A stretch of 64,000 nt of DNA from Bradyrhizobium sp. CSS354 (GCF_029051725.1 NZ_JAACFU010000003.1:496001-560000), one strand, 5' to 3'. Positions 1 to 10,231 are shown, counted from the stretch's first letter. Notes: generated by a model from the sequence alone, not told the origin. Translations and numbers: made by a program.

Positions 1-1
1 T

Positions 2-304
2 GGCTCCGCCCTGGTTTGGGTTCCGGTCGCGCTCTATCTGCTTGTGGCAGGCTCAGTCACGAAAGGGATCATCCTGCTCGCATTCGGGACCTTCGTGATC
101 GGTCTTGCGGACAATTTTCTCCGCCCGATCCTGGTCGGCCAGTCGATCCAAATGCCGAGCTATGTCGTGCTGCTCGCCACCTTGGGCGGCCTTGCGGCTT
201 TCGGAGCGAACGGGTTCGTCATCGGCCCACTCGTCGCCGCGATGTTTCTCACGACGTGGCACATCTTCATCGGCTCGAAAGCGCGACAGGAGACCCGGAA
301 ATGA
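2..304 (+). CDS. AI-2E family transporter, C-terminal fragment
   Basis: The reading frame is open from the window edge and ends at the TGA at 302-304, so only the last 100 residues are present. They are hydrophobic and contain the DNFLRPILVG stretch and a GFVIGPLVAAMF stretch, both typical of the last membrane segments of the AI-2E/PerM permease family. Members are polytopic inner-membrane proteins; substrates vary, and many have no link to autoinducer-2, so the substrate is unknown here. The GTG at 44 is internal and not a real start. Confidence 0.8.
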   Translation, partial: GSALVWVPVALYLLVAGSVTKGIILLAFGTFVIGLADNFLRPILVGQSIQMPSYVVLLATLGGLAAFGANGFVIGPLVAAMFLTTWHIFIGSKARQETRK

Positions 305-365
305 CCGTCATGTCGAGTGACGACCCGGCGGTCAGCCGAGCGCCGAATTCGGCCGACGCCGAATG

Positions 366-605
366 CTATGCGGCGTGAGCAGCAAAGCGCGGCGCGGACA
401 GCTTGGCCGGCGGCACTGCCGTGCCCTTGAATTTGGTGTCTGCCTGGACCGCGCGCTTGCAATGTGGACACACGAAGAGATGCGCGATGATCGGGGTCGG
501 CTCGTCCGCCAGCAGCTCGGAACGGAACCACTTCATCTCGATATGGCAGTCCGGGCATATCGGTGCTTCGAGATGCTCGGCAGCGCTTCTGAGACGATCA
601 ACCAT
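366..605 (-). CDS. Small hypothetical protein with two CxxC pairs
   Basis: This 79-residue protein carries CPDC (residues 17-20) and CPHC (46-49), a spacing that suits one zinc ribbon. There is no signal peptide or membrane segment, so it is probably cytoplasmic. It lies downstream of coaA on the same strand, about 100 bases away, and could be read from the same transcript. I do not recognise a named family; zinc binding is inferred from the cysteines only. Confidence 0.6.
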   Translation of the reverse strand: MVDRLRSAAEHLEAPICPDCHIEMKWFRSELLADEPTPIIAHLFVCPHCKRAVQADTKFKGTAVPPAKLSAPRFAAHAA

Positions 606-708
606 GGGGCCCGTGTGCGTTTCCGAAAGCCATAACCAACTACCCCTCGCCGGTCTGCAACAAAAGATACTCAGCCCGAAATTTAAAGAGCCGCGTTCAT
701 CAAGGCTG

Positions 709-1665
709 TTACAGCCGCCTCAGCGCCACGCTCGACACCGTGTGGTCGGCGCCCTTCTTCAGGATCAGGGTCGCGCGGGGGCGGGTCGGCAGGATATTGT
801 CCTCGAGATTGGCAAGGTTGGTGCGTTCCCAGATCGCGATCGCGGTGGCGGTGGCCTCCTCGTCCGACAACAGCGCGTAGCGGTTGAAGTAGGATTTCGG
901 ATTCGTGAACGCGGTGTCGCGCAGCGACAGAAAGCGCCGGATGTACCACTGCCGTAGCGCGGCCTCGTCGGCGTCGATATAGACCGAGAAATCGAAGAAG
1001 TCGGACACCACGGGCACGGCCTTGCCGTCACGCGGCAGCTTGCCGGTCTGCAGCACGTTGACGCCCTCGACGATCAGGATGTCGGGCTGGTCGATCTCGG
1101 CCCACTGGTTCGGCACGATGTCGTAGGTCAAATGCGAATAGACCGGCGCGCGCACATGGCGGCGGCCGGCCTTGATGTCGGAGAGGAAGCTGAGCAGCAA
1201 CGGCAGGTCGTAGCTCTCCGGAAAACCCTTCTTCTGCATGATGCCCTGCCGCTCCAGCACGGCGTTGGGATACAGAAATCCGTCGGTGGTGATCAGCTCG
1301 ACTTTGGGGCGCGGCGACCAGCGCGCCAGCAGCGCCTGAAGCACGCGGGCCGTGGTGGATTTTCCAACCGCGACCGAACCGGCGACGCCGATGATGTAGG
1401 GCATCTTGCGGTCGCGGATGTTGAGGAACTGGCGCTCCGCGTAATAAAGCCGCTGCATCGCATCGACATAGATCGACAGCAGGCGCGACAGCGGCAGGTA
1501 AATGTCCTCGACTTCCTGCAAGTCGAGGCGGTCGTGCAGCGAGCGCAGCCGGTCGAACTCGCCCGGCTCCAGCGTCATCGGCGTGTCGTCGCGGAGTCGC
1601 GACCACTCCTCGCGCGTATAGACGCGGTACGGATTATACTGCTGCTCGGGTGCGCGGATATCCAT
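709..1665 (-). CDS. coaA: Pantothenate kinase (type I)
   Basis: CoaA phosphorylates pantothenate with ATP, the first and usually rate-controlling step of coenzyme A synthesis in the cytoplasm. The protein is 318 residues (E. coli 316) with a P-loop GSVAVGKST at about 96-104 and the family block TTDGFLYPN after it. The ATG at 1665 is preferred; the frame stays open to 1680, where an alternative start would add five residues. It is the last gene of a long minus-strand run that begins at hisB, 20 bases after the hisE stop. coaE, the last enzyme of the same pathway, lies 13 kb away in this window. Confidence 0.96.
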   Translation of the reverse strand: MDIRAPEQQYNPYRVYTREEWSRLRDDTPMTLEPGEFDRLRSLHDRLDLQEVEDIYLPLSRLLSIYVDAMQRLYYAERQFLNIRDRKMPYIIGVAGSVAVGKSTTARVLQALLARWSPRPKVELITTDGFLYPNAVLERQGIMQKKGFPESYDLPLLLSFLSDIKAGRRHVRAPVYSHLTYDIVPNQWAEIDQPDILIVEGVNVLQTGKLPRDGKAVPVVSDFFDFSVYIDADEAALRQWYIRRFLSLRDTAFTNPKSYFNRYALLSDEEATATAIAIWERTNLANLEDNILPTRPRATLILKKGADHTVSSVALRRL

Positions 1666-1685
1666 GACGCGACTCTCCACCTCGG

Positions 1686-2012
1686 CTAGCTGCCGCCCTT
1701 GCGCGACGCCTTTTCTTCCAACCCTGACATATTGGTCCGCTTGTCCAATGCGGCCTCAACCTCTTCCAGCTTTACGCCGCGGGCCTTGAGCAGCACAAGG
1801 AAATGATAGAGCAGGTCGGCGCCTTCGGCGATCAGATGCGCGCGATCGTTTTCGACTGCTGCGATTACGGTTTCGACTGCTTCCTCACCGAACTTCTTGG
1901 CGCAATGTTCGGCGCCCTTGTCGAGGAGCTTGCGGGTATAGGACGCCTCGCCACCCGCTGCCGCGCGGGCGTCGATGGTCTCGGCCAGATCGTGGATCGT
2001 GAAACGCGGCAT
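1686..2012 (-). CDS. hisE: Phosphoribosyl-ATP pyrophosphatase
   Basis: HisE hydrolyses phosphoribosyl-ATP to phosphoribosyl-AMP in the second step of histidine synthesis. The 108-residue protein is a full-length stand-alone HisE (not fused to HisI) and has the metal-binding GEEAVE helix at 42-47 and a [11 protein letters not shown] segment before it. It follows hisF by about 100 bases and precedes coaA by 20. hisI, hisG, hisD and hisC are not in this window. Confidence 0.95.
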   Translation of the reverse strand: MPRFTIHDLAETIDARAAAGGEASYTRKLLDKGAEHCAKKFGEEAVETVIAAVENDRAHLIAEGADLLYHFLVLLKARGVKLEEVEAALDKRTNMSGLEEKASRKGGS

Positions 2013-2112
2013 ACAAATACTCGGAAAACGCGCCTTGGCCGGTATTGGCCGTCTATCCGGCGGGATAAGTCGCTCCCCGCCGATCGTGTAGCATTTTTAT
2101 GGACGGGAGTCG

Positions 2113-2889
2113 TCAGGCATCGAGGCGCATGGGCAGCCCGCGCCGGGACATGTGCTCCTTGGCTTCGCGGATGGTGAATTCCCCGAAGTGGAAGATCGAG
2201 GCGGCCAGCACGGCGGTGGCGTGGCCGTCGCGAATACCGTCGACGAGGTGGTCGAGATTGCCGACGCCGCCCGAGGCGATCACGGGAACGGGGATGCTGT
2301 CGGCGATCGCCCGGGTCAGCGGGATGTCAAAACCCTGCCGCGTGCCGTCACGGTCCATCGAGGTGAGCAGGATTTCACCGGCGCCGAGCGAGACCACCTC
2401 CTGGGCATATTCGATGGCGTCGATGCCGGTCGAGTTGCGGCCGCCATGGGTGAAGATCTCCCAGCGCTCTCCGCCACCGGCGCGCTTGACCCGCTTGGCG
2501 TCGATCGCGACCACCACGCACTGCCCGCCGAATTTCTCGGCGGCTTCCTTGACGAACTCACGCCGAGACACCGCGGCGCTGTTGATCGAGACCTTGTCGG
2601 CGCCGGCGCGCAGGAGGGTCTTGATGTCGTTGACCTCACGGACGCCGCCGCCCACGGTCACGGGCATGAAACAGGCTTCAGCGGTGCGCCGGACTACGTC
2701 CAGCATGATGCCGCGATTCTCATGGGTCGCGGTGATGTCGAGGAAGGTGAGCTCGTCGGCGCCGGCGGCGTCATAAGCGATCGCCGCTTCAACGGGGTCA
2801 CCGGCATCGCGCAAATCGACGAAGTTGACGCCCTTGACGACGCGGCCGTCCTTGACGTCGAGGCAGGGGATCACGCGCACCTTGAACAT
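2113..2889 (-). CDS. hisF: Imidazole glycerol phosphate synthase, cyclase subunit
   Basis: HisF is the (beta/alpha)8-barrel subunit that joins ammonia from HisH to PRFAR, yielding imidazole glycerol phosphate and AICAR. The 258-residue protein has the expected start [11 protein letters not shown] with catalytic Asp11, and a second aspartate in VVVAIDAKR near residue 130. It begins 10 bases after the hisA stop, so the two are almost certainly cotranscribed. HisA and HisF are related barrels and both are intact here. Confidence 0.97.
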   Translation of the reverse strand: MFKVRVIPCLDVKDGRVVKGVNFVDLRDAGDPVEAAIAYDAAGADELTFLDITATHENRGIMLDVVRRTAEACFMPVTVGGGVREVNDIKTLLRAGADKVSINSAAVSRREFVKEAAEKFGGQCVVVAIDAKRVKRAGGGERWEIFTHGGRNSTGIDAIEYAQEVVSLGAGEILLTSMDRDGTRQGFDIPLTRAIADSIPVPVIASGGVGNLDHLVDGIRDGHATAVLAASIFHFGEFTIREAKEHMSRRGLPMRLDA

Positions 2890-2899
2890 TGGATGTCTC

Positions 2900-3646
2900 C
2901 TAGGCGGCGCGCGCGTTGCGGATCAGGTTGAGGGCGGACGCGGGATCGAGCCGGCCGTCATAGAGCGCGCGGCCGGCGATCGCGCCGGCGAGCTTCTTGG
3001 CGCGCGGCGTCAGCATCGCCTTGACGTCCTCGATCGAGGCGAGGCCGCCGGAGGCAATCACGGGAATCGAGATCGCATCCGCTAGCGCGATGGTCGCATC
3101 GAGATTCAGGCCCTTGAGCAGCCCGTCGCGCGCGATGTCGGTGAAGATGATGGCGGCGACGCCGGCATCCTCGAAACGCCGTGCGATCTCCAGCACCGTC
3201 ACCTGCGAGGTCTCAGCCCAGCCTTCGACGGCGACCTTGCCGTCACGTGCATCGAGCCCGACCGCGACGCGGCCGGGGAATTTCCTGGCGGCCGCCTTCA
3301 CCAATTCGGGGTCGCGCACCGCGGCGGTGCCGATGATGACACGGGTGATGCCCTTGTCGAGCCAGGCTTCGACAGTCGCGAGATCGCGAATGCCGCCGCC
3401 GAGCTGCACCGGAATCGTGATCGTCTTCAGCATCGCCTCGACGGCCTGCGCATTCACCGGCTTGCCGGCAAACGCGCCGTCGAGATCGACGACGTGGAGA
3501 TACTCAAAGCCCTGCGCGACGAAGCTCGCCGCCTGCGCGGCGGGATTGAGGTTGAACACGGTCGCGCGCGCCATGTCGCCCTGTTCGAGGCGCACGCATT
3601 GGCCGTTCTTGAGGTCGATCGCGGGAAAGAGGATCACGGTTTCCAT
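2900..3646 (-). CDS. hisA: Phosphoribosylformimino-5-aminoimidazole carboxamide ribotide isomerase
   Basis: HisA converts ProFAR to PRFAR, the substrate of the HisHF synthase. The 248-residue protein starts at the ATG at 3646 ([15 protein letters not shown]); Asp11 is the expected catalytic base, with a second aspartate in AVGLDARDG. The start overlaps the end of hisH by 13 bases, which suggests translational coupling. The frame is open far upstream to 4477, but that extension only reads through hisH in another frame and has no HisA homology. Confidence 0.97.
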   Translation of the reverse strand: METVILFPAIDLKNGQCVRLEQGDMARATVFNLNPAAQAASFVAQGFEYLHVVDLDGAFAGKPVNAQAVEAMLKTITIPVQLGGGIRDLATVEAWLDKGITRVIIGTAAVRDPELVKAAARKFPGRVAVGLDARDGKVAVEGWAETSQVTVLEIARRFEDAGVAAIIFTDIARDGLLKGLNLDATIALADAISIPVIASGGLASIEDVKAMLTPRAKKLAGAIAGRALYDGRLDPASALNLIRNARAA

Positions 3647-4284
3647 CGCAAAAAATTCGAGATCAGGGCCAAACCAAAGCGCTGGCTCTTCTCGGGGTGA
3701 AACTGTGTACCGATGGCGGTATCCTTGCCGACGATCGCGGTGACAGGCCCGCCGTAATCGGCGCGCGCGAGCACGTCCGCCTCGTTGGCGGCATTGAGGT
3801 GGTAGGAGTGCACGAAATAAGCGTGCTGGCCCTTGGGGCCGAGCGGCAGCTTGTCCAGCACCGGATGCTCGCGCAGCACATCGAGCGTGTTCCAGCCCAT
3901 GTGCGGGATCTTCAGGCTCTCGTCGCGCGGCGTGATCTTCTCGACGTCGCCGCCGATCCAGTTCAGGCCTTGCGTGATGACATGCTCCTTGCCGCGGGTG
4001 GCGAACAACTGCATGCCGACACAGATGCCGAACATCGGCCGCGCCTTGACGCGCACCGCTTCGGTGATCGCCTCGACCATGCCGTTGACGGCATCGAGCC
4101 CGCGCCGGCAATCGGCGAACGCACCGACGCCCGGCAGCACCAGGCGGTCGGCGCTGTAGGCCTGGTCCGGATCGCTGGTGACGAACACCTTTTGCGGGTT
4201 GTCCATGCTGCGCGCGGCGCGCTCGAACGCCTTGGCAGCCGAATGCAGATTGCCGGAACCGTAATCGATGATGGCGACGCTCAT
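3634..4284 (-). CDS. hisH: Imidazole glycerol phosphate synthase, glutamine amidotransferase subunit
   Basis: HisH releases ammonia from glutamine and passes it to HisF. The 216-residue class I amidotransferase begins [12 protein letters not shown], with the nucleophile in GICVGMQLF and the catalytic His-Glu pair in QFHPEKSQ. Its ATG overlaps the stop of the DUF2628 gene as ATGA, and its end overlaps hisA by 13 bases. This tight packing indicates one operon. Confidence 0.97.
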   Translation of the reverse strand: MSVAIIDYGSGNLHSAAKAFERAARSMDNPQKVFVTSDPDQAYSADRLVLPGVGAFADCRRGLDAVNGMVEAITEAVRVKARPMFGICVGMQLFATRGKEHVITQGLNWIGGDVEKITPRDESLKIPHMGWNTLDVLREHPVLDKLPLGPKGQHAYFVHSYHLNAANEADVLARADYGGPVTAIVGKDTAIGTQFHPEKSQRFGLALISNFLRWKP

Positions 4285-4811
4285 CTTGACCCTCCCGGTT
4301 CTGGAAACAAACCAATGATGCCACCCGCCGGCATCGGCGGCGGATTGGAGAATTGCTGACCCGGCACGTTGCGGGTCGGCGGTGGGCCGCCGCGATCGAC
4401 GGCCCATTGATCGTTGACGATGCCGCGCTGCTTCTGGCTCCAGCGCTCGAAGAAGCGGTGCTCGGCGGTATCCTCATCGTCGGAAATGACCACGTCGAGC
4501 TGCCGCCATTTACCGCGCGACAGCGTCCAGCGGCGCAGGCTGGAGGCCTCGAATCCCATCAGGAGCGCGACGATGACGTCGGCGAAGAAGATCGACGACC
4601 GGCCGACGCCGAGGCTGGACAGCCCGACATTGAAGGCGGCCACGAAGATCAGCCAGCCGATCAGCGCCAGCCACAGCCGATTCCACAGCAGCCAGAACGG
4701 TCCGAAGATCATCGCCCAGAAATGGAAGCCGTCGCGCACGAAGACGAACTTGTCGGTCGCGCGCAGATCGGCTCCGGCAGGTGAGGGAGCATGAACTGTG
4801 TAGACGGACAT
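4281..4811 (-). CDS. DUF2628 membrane protein inside the his operon
   Basis: The 176-residue protein has a short polar start, two or three hydrophobic segments between about residues 30 and 85 ([45 protein letters not shown]) and a polar Pro-rich tail, matching the DUF2628 pattern. Function is unknown. It overlaps hisH by four bases and follows hisB by 66 bases, so it is cotranscribed with histidine genes. The long tail after about residue 105 may be cytoplasmic. Confidence 0.8.
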   Translation of the reverse strand: MSVYTVHAPSPAGADLRATDKFVFVRDGFHFWAMIFGPFWLLWNRLWLALIGWLIFVAAFNVGLSSLGVGRSSIFFADVIVALLMGFEASSLRRWTLSRGKWRQLDVVISDDEDTAEHRFFERWSQKQRGIVNDQWAVDRGGPPPTRNVPGQQFSNPPPMPAGGIIGLFPEPGGSR

Positions 4812-4877
4812 GGCGATGCCCCGTTCCCTAGGAATTCAGTGATACCGCAAGCGGCGCGCGCCGCCGGCCGAAAGACG

Positions 4878-5471
4878 TCAGCCGCCGAGCGAGCCCTTGG
4901 TGGAAGGGATTTCGCCCACCGTCTTCGGGTCGATCGCAACGGCAGTCCGCAGCGCCCGTGCCAGACCTTTGAAGCAGGACTCGGCGATATGGTGGCTGTT
5001 ATCGCCATATAGGGTCTCGACGTGAAGAGTCACGCCGGCGTTCATGGCAAAGGCCTGGAACCACTCGCGCACCAGCTCGGTGTCGAACTCGCCGATCTTG
5101 TCGCGGGGGAAGTCGACCTTGAACACCAGGACCGGGCGGCCCGAGATGTCGATGACCACGCGCGACAGCGTCTCGTCCATGGGCATGTGCACGCCGGCAT
5201 AGCGGGTGATACCCGCCATGTTGCCGAGCGCCTGCTTGACGGCCTGGCCGAGCGCGATGCCGGTGTCTTCGGTGGTATGGTGATGATCAATGTGCAGATC
5301 GCCGACCGCCTTGACCGTGAGGTCGATGCGGGAATGGCGGGCGAGGAGATCGAGCATATGGTCGAAAAAGCCGATGCCGGTCGCGATATTGGACACGCCG
5401 GAGCCATCGAGGTTCACGGTGACCTCGATGTCGGTTTCCTTGGTCTTGCGCTTGATCGTCGCGGTGCGCAT
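4878..5471 (-). CDS. hisB: Imidazoleglycerol-phosphate dehydratase
   Basis: HisB dehydrates imidazole glycerol phosphate to imidazole acetol phosphate. The 197-residue stand-alone enzyme (no phosphatase domain) carries the metal-binding histidine motifs [16 protein letters not shown] and DNSHHIAE in order. An ATG one codon upstream (5474) is an equal alternative. It is the first gene of the his-coaA run. hslV starts divergently at 5674, so promoters for both directions lie in the 202 bases between them. Confidence 0.97.
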   Translation of the reverse strand: MRTATIKRKTKETDIEVTVNLDGSGVSNIATGIGFFDHMLDLLARHSRIDLTVKAVGDLHIDHHHTTEDTGIALGQAVKQALGNMAGITRYAGVHMPMDETLSRVVIDISGRPVLVFKVDFPRDKIGEFDTELVREWFQAFAMNAGVTLHVETLYGDNSHHIAESCFKGLARALRTAVAIDPKTVGEIPSTKGSLGG

Positions 5472-5673
5472 CAAAACTAGCTTTCATCCTCGTTCGGGGC
5501 CGAAAACGCCGGTCTTTTAACAGCCAAATGACGCCTTCGCTACTGCGGGAACGGCTGGCCGGGCCTCTACTTCTGCCTATGGTGAGCGAAATTGGTCCCG
5601 GAGCGGCCCGTTGTGCGCCAGTTGTCCCCTTGGCCCCGACCGCCTAAATCAGGCCGGACAACGAGGATCATTC

Positions 5674-6234
5674 ATGCAGGACTCCCCAAACAGCTCGCCG
5701 GTCTGGCACGGCACCACGATTTTGACGGTCCGCAAGGGCGGCACGGTGGTGGTCGGCGGCGACGGCCAGGTCTCGATCGGCCAGACCGTGATCAAGCACA
5801 ACGCCAGGAAGGTCCGGAAACTCGGCAAGGGCGACGTCATCGGCGGCTTTGCCGGCGCAACGGCCGACGCCTTCACGCTGTTCGAGCGTTTGGAAGCCAA
5901 ACTCGAGCAATATCCGGGGCAATTGACCCGAGCCGCCGTCGAACTCGCCAAGGACTGGCGCACCGACCGTTATTTGCGCCGGCTGGAGGCCATGATGATC
6001 GTGGCCGATAAGGACGTCTCCCTGGTGCTGACAGGCACCGGCGACGTGCTGGAGCCCGAAGCCGGCGTGATGGCGATCGGCTCCGGCGGGAATTACGCGC
6101 TGGCAGCCGCCCGCGCCCTGCTCGACACCGACAAGGACGCCGAGACCATCGTCCGCCGCTCCCTCGACATCGCCGCCGACATCTGCGTCTACACCAACCG
6201 CAATGTAACCGTCGAAGCGCTGTCGGCCGGGTAG
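5674..6234 (+). CDS. hslV: ATP-dependent protease HslUV, peptidase subunit
   Basis: HslV (ClpQ) is the proteasome-like threonine peptidase of the HslUV complex. The 186-residue protein begins with a 13-residue leader and then [10 protein letters not shown]; Thr14 after His-Gly is the expected N-terminal nucleophile once processed. The start at 5674 has an upstream AGGA (5663-5666). Its partner hslU is on the same strand but 1.3 kb away, with two unrelated genes between them. Confidence 0.97.
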   Translation: MQDSPNSSPVWHGTTILTVRKGGTVVVGGDGQVSIGQTVIKHNARKVRKLGKGDVIGGFAGATADAFTLFERLEAKLEQYPGQLTRAAVELAKDWRTDRYLRRLEAMMIVADKDVSLVLTGTGDVLEPEAGVMAIGSGGNYALAAARALLDTDKDAETIVRRSLDIAADICVYTNRNVTVEALSAG

Positions 6235-6272
6235 GGCTGTGATTGAACAGCGGGGCTCAGAACTGGCTGTAA

Positions 6273-6390
6273 CCTCTCCCGCTTGCGGGAGAGGTCGCGC
6301 CGAAGGCGCGGGTGAGGGTTCTGTCCTCTTGGGGGCTGTCCCATTGCGGAAGCACCCTCTCCCCGACCCTCTCCCGCAGGCGGGAGAGGG
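6273..6390. repeat. Pair of CCTCTCCCGC-type hairpins
   Basis: Two palindromes with nearly the same sequence lie between hslV and the GNAT gene. One is at 6273-6294 (CCTCTCCCGC, loop, GCGGGAGAGG). The other is at 6367-6390 (CCCTCTCCCG, loop CAGG, CGGGAGAGGG). The region resembles the dispersed 'ctctcccgc' repeat of Bradyrhizobium genomes (recalled). It may act as a bidirectional terminator or RNA-stabilising element. Confidence 0.75.
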
Positions 6391-6417
6391 AGTGCACCAC
6401 CCGTTGGCCGCTAGGCC

Positions 6418-6903
6418 ATGACCCCCGCCTACACCTTCCGCCCGATGACCGCGGACGACCTGCCGCTGATCCGGCGATGGCTGGGCGAGGCACATGTGCG
6501 GGACTGGTGGGGCGATCCGGACGAGCAGTTCGCGCTCGTGAGCGGCGATCTTGATGAGCCGGACATGGACCAGTTCATCGTGTTGGCCGGCGACAAGCCG
6601 TTCGGCTATCTTCAATGCTACCGCCTGACCGCCTGGAATACGGGTCTTGGGCCGCAACCGGAGGGCACGCGTGGCATCGATCAATTCATCGGCGAAAGCG
6701 ACATGATCGGGCGCGGGCACGGTTCGGCATTCATCCGCCAATTCGCCGACGCGCAGTTGCGGCAGGGCCTGCCGCGCATCGTCACTGATCCTGATCCGCT
6801 CAACGCGCGCGCCGTGCGTGCCTATGAGAAGGCCGGCTTTGTCCGCGACCGCATCGTCGAGACGCCCGACGGGCCGGCGCTGCTGATGGTGCGCGCGCCA
6901 TGA
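6418..6903 (+). CDS. GNAT acetyltransferase, AAC(6')-like
   Basis: The 161-residue protein is a single GNAT domain. It resembles the aminoglycoside 6'-N-acetyltransferase subgroup in layout: a W-W-G segment near residue 30, the block [19 protein letters not shown] (acetyl-CoA binding R/Q-x-x-G-x-G/A), then [18 protein letters not shown] and a PDGPALLM end. The true substrate is unknown, and many such chromosomal proteins do not give aminoglycoside resistance. Its stop overlaps the next start as ATGA, so the two are translationally coupled. Confidence 0.8.
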   Translation: MTPAYTFRPMTADDLPLIRRWLGEAHVRDWWGDPDEQFALVSGDLDEPDMDQFIVLAGDKPFGYLQCYRLTAWNTGLGPQPEGTRGIDQFIGESDMIGRGHGSAFIRQFADAQLRQGLPRIVTDPDPLNARAVRAYEKAGFVRDRIVETPDGPALLMVRAP

Positions 6904-7517
6904 CGCTGGCAACCACGCATGAGAGCAGGGCCGCGTTTCCGCCGCTCGCCTGGGTCGGCATCGCGCTGCTGCTGCTGGCGATGCAGGCCTCGATCCTGCT
7001 CGCGATGGGCCGGGTGCCGATCTGCACCTGCGGCTATGTCAAGCTGTGGCATGGCGTGGTGAACAGCTCCGAGAATTCGCAGCACATCGCCGACTGGTAC
7101 ACCTTCTCGCACATCCTGCACGGGTTCCTGTTCTATGGCTTGACCTGGCTGCTGTTCGCGCGGCTGCCATTCGTGTCTCTGTCCTGGCCCGCGCGCCTGA
7201 TCGTCGCCATGCTGATCGAAGGCGCCTGGGAGATCGTCGAGAACTCGCCTTTCATCATCGAACGCTACCGCGCCGGCACGATCTCGCTGGATTATTTCGG
7301 CGACAGCATCGTCAATTCGGTTTCTGACAATCTGTCCATGATGCTGGGCTTCCTCGCCGCGCGCTTGCTGCCTGTATCGGTGACCGTCCTGCTCGGGCTC
7401 GCCTTCGAAATCATGCTGGCGCTCCATATTCGCGACAATCTGACGCTCAATATCCTGATGCTGATCCATCCGATCGAGGCGGTGAAACAATGGCAATCGG
7501 GTCCGCCGATCATCTGA
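6900..7517 (+). CDS. DUF2585 (UPF0314) membrane protein
   Basis: The 205-residue protein has about five hydrophobic segments, beginning near residues 16-35 ([20 protein letters not shown]). It contains the family block [11 protein letters not shown] followed by [18 protein letters not shown] and [15 protein letters not shown]. Function is unknown. It overlaps the GNAT gene by four bases and lies 52 bases before hslU, so a GNAT - DUF2585 - hslU transcript is likely. Confidence 0.85.
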   Translation: MTLATTHESRAAFPPLAWVGIALLLLAMQASILLAMGRVPICTCGYVKLWHGVVNSSENSQHIADWYTFSHILHGFLFYGLTWLLFARLPFVSLSWPARLIVAMLIEGAWEIVENSPFIIERYRAGTISLDYFGDSIVNSVSDNLSMMLGFLAARLLPVSVTVLLGLAFEIMLALHIRDNLTLNILMLIHPIEAVKQWQSGPPII

Positions 7518-7569
7518 CGGCAAAAAAAGCGGCTTGTCCCGCCCCGCATCTGATCCTAGCTAAGGTCCC

Positions 7570-8874
7570 ATGACAGACTTCTCCCCCCGCGAAATTGTTT
7601 CCGAACTCGACCGTTTCATCGTCGGCCAGGCCGATGCCAAGCGCGCCGTCTCGATCGCGCTGCGCAACCGCTGGCGGCGGCAGCAACTCGAAGGTTCCTT
7701 GCGCGAGGAGGTGCTGCCGAAGAACATTTTGATGATCGGCCCGACCGGCGTCGGCAAGACCGAGATCGCGCGGCGGCTCGCCAAGCTTGCCAACGCGCCG
7801 TTCCTGAAGGTGGAAGCAACGAAATTCACCGAGGTCGGCTATGTCGGTCGCGACGTCGAGCAGATCGTGCGCGATCTCGTCGAGGTCGCGATCTCTCAGG
7901 TCCGCGAGCGCAAGCGCAAGGACGTGCAGGCACGCGCACAGCTCGCCGCCGAGGAGCGCGTGCTCGACGCGCTGGTCGGTGCCAATTCCAGCGCCGCGAC
8001 GCGGGACTCCTTCCGCAAGAAGCTGCGCGCGGGCGAGCTCAACGACAAGGAAATCGAGATCGAGACGCAAGGGGGCGGCAGCGGCTTTCCGATGTTCGAG
8101 ATCCCGGGCATGCCCGGCGCGCAGATGGGCGCGGTCTCGATCGGCGACATCTTCGGCAAGCTCGGCGGGCGCAGCAAGACGCGGCGGCTGACGGTGGAGA
8201 GCTCGCACGAGATCCTCGTCAACGAGGAATCCGACAAGCTGCTCGACAGCGATCAGTTGACGCTGGAGGCAATCAGCGCGGTCGAGAACAACGGCATCGT
8301 GTTCCTGGACGAGATCGACAAGATCTGCGCCCGCGAAGGCCGCGCCGGCGGCGACGTCTCGCGCGAGGGCGTGCAGCGCGACCTGCTGCCGCTGATCGAG
8401 GGCACCACGGTCTCGACCAAGCACGGCGCGGTGAAGACCGACCACATCCTGTTCATCGCCTCCGGCGCCTTCCACGTCGCAAAGCCGTCCGATTTGTTGC
8501 CGGAATTGCAGGGCCGCCTGCCGATCCGCGTCGAGCTGCAGGCGCTGACCCGCGACGACATGCGCCGCATCCTGACCGAGCCCGAGGCCTCGCTGATCAA
8601 GCAGTATGTCGCGCTGATGCAGACCGAGGGCGTCACGCTCGACATCACCGACAACGCCATCGACGCGCTTGCGGACGTCGCGGTCGCCGTCAATTCCACC
8701 GTCGAGAACATCGGCGCGCGGCGGCTGCAGACCGTGATGGAGCGGGTGCTGGACGAGATCTCCTTCACCGCCCCCGACCGCAGCGGCGAGACCGTCAGGG
8801 TCGATGCCGATTTCGTGCAGAAGCACGTCGGCGACCTCGCCAAGAACGCGGATTTGAGCCGGTTCATTTTGTAA
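7570..8874 (+). CDS. hslU: ATP-dependent protease HslUV, ATPase subunit
   Basis: HslU (ClpY) is the AAA+ unfoldase that feeds proteins into HslV. The 434-residue protein has Walker A GPTGVGKT at 57-64, Walker [10 protein letters not shown] near 246, the intermediate I-domain between them, and the sensor and C-terminal regions typical of the family, ending DLSRFIL. The C-terminal tail is the part that docks into HslV in characterised enzymes. The ATG at 7570 gives the usual family start. Confidence 0.97.
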   Translation: MTDFSPREIVSELDRFIVGQADAKRAVSIALRNRWRRQQLEGSLREEVLPKNILMIGPTGVGKTEIARRLAKLANAPFLKVEATKFTEVGYVGRDVEQIVRDLVEVAISQVRERKRKDVQARAQLAAEERVLDALVGANSSAATRDSFRKKLRAGELNDKEIEIETQGGGSGFPMFEIPGMPGAQMGAVSIGDIFGKLGGRSKTRRLTVESSHEILVNEESDKLLDSDQLTLEAISAVENNGIVFLDEIDKICAREGRAGGDVSREGVQRDLLPLIEGTTVSTKHGAVKTDHILFIASGAFHVAKPSDLLPELQGRLPIRVELQALTRDDMRRILTEPEASLIKQYVALMQTEGVTLDITDNAIDALADVAVAVNSTVENIGARRLQTVMERVLDEISFTAPDRSGETVRVDADFVQKHVGDLAKNADLSRFIL

Positions 8875-8903
8875 TTTGACCGGGCCGCGCTATTTATTCC
8901 GCC

Positions 8904-9025
8904 GTCGTCCCGGCGAAGGCCGGGACCCATAACCACCAGCGGTTATTGTTGGAAGAGATAGCGGCTCCAGCCTTGGCTCAAAGCAAACATTCGTGGCTAT
9001 GGGTCCCGGCCTTCGCCGGGACGAC
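8904..9025. repeat. Long inverted repeat (GTCGTCCCGGCGAAGGCC type)
   Basis: The left arm begins GTCGTCCCGGCGAAGGCC and the right arm ends with its reverse complement before 9025. About 65 bases of less regular sequence lie between. The same arm sequence, with small changes, is found at 54105-54249, 62238-62383 and 63344-63468, always between genes. Confidence 0.85.
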
Positions 9026-9054
9026 AGCGGAAGGTGCCGCGCGTCGAGTGCCAT

Positions 9055-10179
9055 ATGCTCGCTGACTTTCAGAAAAACCCCTGGCGCATCCTGCTCGCGG
9101 TCAACGCCGCGGTCATCGTCGGCGTTTTCGTTCACAAGATCCAGCTGCCGCCTTACGTCCCCTACATCCACCTCCTCGTCGACTATCATTTCGGCTTTAT
9201 CAAGCGCGCCCTGATCGGGACGATCGTCGCGCTGTTCACCGACAAGGTGTCGCTATGGCTGGTGTTCGCGCTCGGCGGCGCGACATGGCTGGTGACGCTG
9301 GGACTGTACGCAAGACTATTCCAGACGACGTTCGGCTTCACCGCGAAGACATTGCCGCTGTTCGTCTTCATCGCGGGCTCGCCGTTCTTCCTCAAGAACT
9401 TCATGCACACGCTCGGTCATTTCGACATCTATGGCTGCGCGCTGGCGATCGTCCTGCTGCTGCTGCCGGCGGGCTCGCTGCTGTTCGTGGCGCTGGCTGC
9501 GCTGTTCTCGATCGTTCTCGTCCTGATCCACCACATCCATCTCCTGATGTATGTGCCGACCATCATCACCATCGTCATGATCAGGCATTATCTGACGCAC
9601 GGCTGCGATCGCACCAATGTCGCGTTCGGCATCATCGCCCTGCTTGCCGTCTCCGCGCTGTTCTTCGCCGCGCAATTTTGGGGAACGATGCCGATCCCGG
9701 AGCCGGATTTCGTCGCCTATCTGAAGAGCCGGATGGCCGATCCGTCGCGGACCGACCTGCTGCAGTTTGCCTACATCTGGTATCAGCCGCTGGCGAAGGA
9801 GATTTCCGACACCTGGGGCCGCCTGCCGCACAACATCCTCGGCGTGCCCGTGTTCTTGCTGCTGATCTGGCTGCACACTCCGCTGTGGCGCTATTTTGCG
9901 GACCTGATCGGCGCGCTCGCAAACGACACGCATCGCCGTCTCGTGGTCGCGGCGCTCGCCGGCGTCAGCCTCGCCTGTCTCGTGATGTTCGCGACGGTGT
10001 TCGACTATTCGCGCTGGATCTCGAACTGGGCGGTCTGCATGTTCCTGATCCTGCACGCGGTGAAGATGCTGCCCGCAGTTCACGAGACGCCGCTGATTCC
10101 GGCGGAAGATCAGAAGACAAATATCTTCGGTCTGATCCTCACGCTGATCCCGCGCGTCGGAATCGTGCGGCCTTTCTAG
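9055..10179 (+). CDS. Unrecognised polytopic membrane protein
   Basis: The 374-residue protein has roughly nine hydrophobic segments spread along its length, including ILLAVNAAVIVGVFV near the start and AICMFLIL-like segments near the end. I recognise no family or catalytic motif. The ATG at 9055 is preferred; a GTG at 9034 is also in frame. It stands alone between hslU (with a repeat between them) and the convergent Smr-domain gene. Inner-membrane location is inferred from hydrophobicity only. Confidence 0.7.
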   Translation: MLADFQKNPWRILLAVNAAVIVGVFVHKIQLPPYVPYIHLLVDYHFGFIKRALIGTIVALFTDKVSLWLVFALGGATWLVTLGLYARLFQTTFGFTAKTLPLFVFIAGSPFFLKNFMHTLGHFDIYGCALAIVLLLLPAGSLLFVALAALFSIVLVLIHHIHLLMYVPTIITIVMIRHYLTHGCDRTNVAFGIIALLAVSALFFAAQFWGTMPIPEPDFVAYLKSRMADPSRTDLLQFAYIWYQPLAKEISDTWGRLPHNILGVPVFLLLIWLHTPLWRYFADLIGALANDTHRRLVVAALAGVSLACLVMFATVFDYSRWISNWAVCMFLILHAVKMLPAVHETPLIPAEDQKTNIFGLILTLIPRVGIVRPF

Positions 10180-10182
10180 CCA

Positions 10183-10229
10183 AGCATGATCCGGTCGGAA
10201 AACCGGGGCCCACTTTTCCGGATCATGCT
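10183..10229. repeat. Inverted repeat AGCATGATCCGG
   Basis: Perfect 12-base arms at 10183-10194 and 10218-10229 flank a centre with a further CGGAAAA/TTTTCCG pairing. It lies between two convergent genes (the membrane protein and the Smr gene), where a folded RNA could end transcription from both sides. Similar 'agcatgatccgg' elements are common in Bradyrhizobium (recalled). Confidence 0.8.
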
Positions 10230-10231
10230 CC

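Noticed and set aside
3647..4477. Upstream extension of the hisA frame, suggesting a fused protein
   Set aside because: It reads hisH and the DUF2628 gene out of frame; HisA homology begins at [11 protein letters not shown].
5475..5673. Heat-shock promoter for hslV
   Set aside because: CCCTTGG and CTAAAT are present but only about 10 bases apart, too close for a sigma-32 promoter.
7510..8826. 438-residue minus-strand open frame
   Set aside because: Antisense to hslU; no family match.
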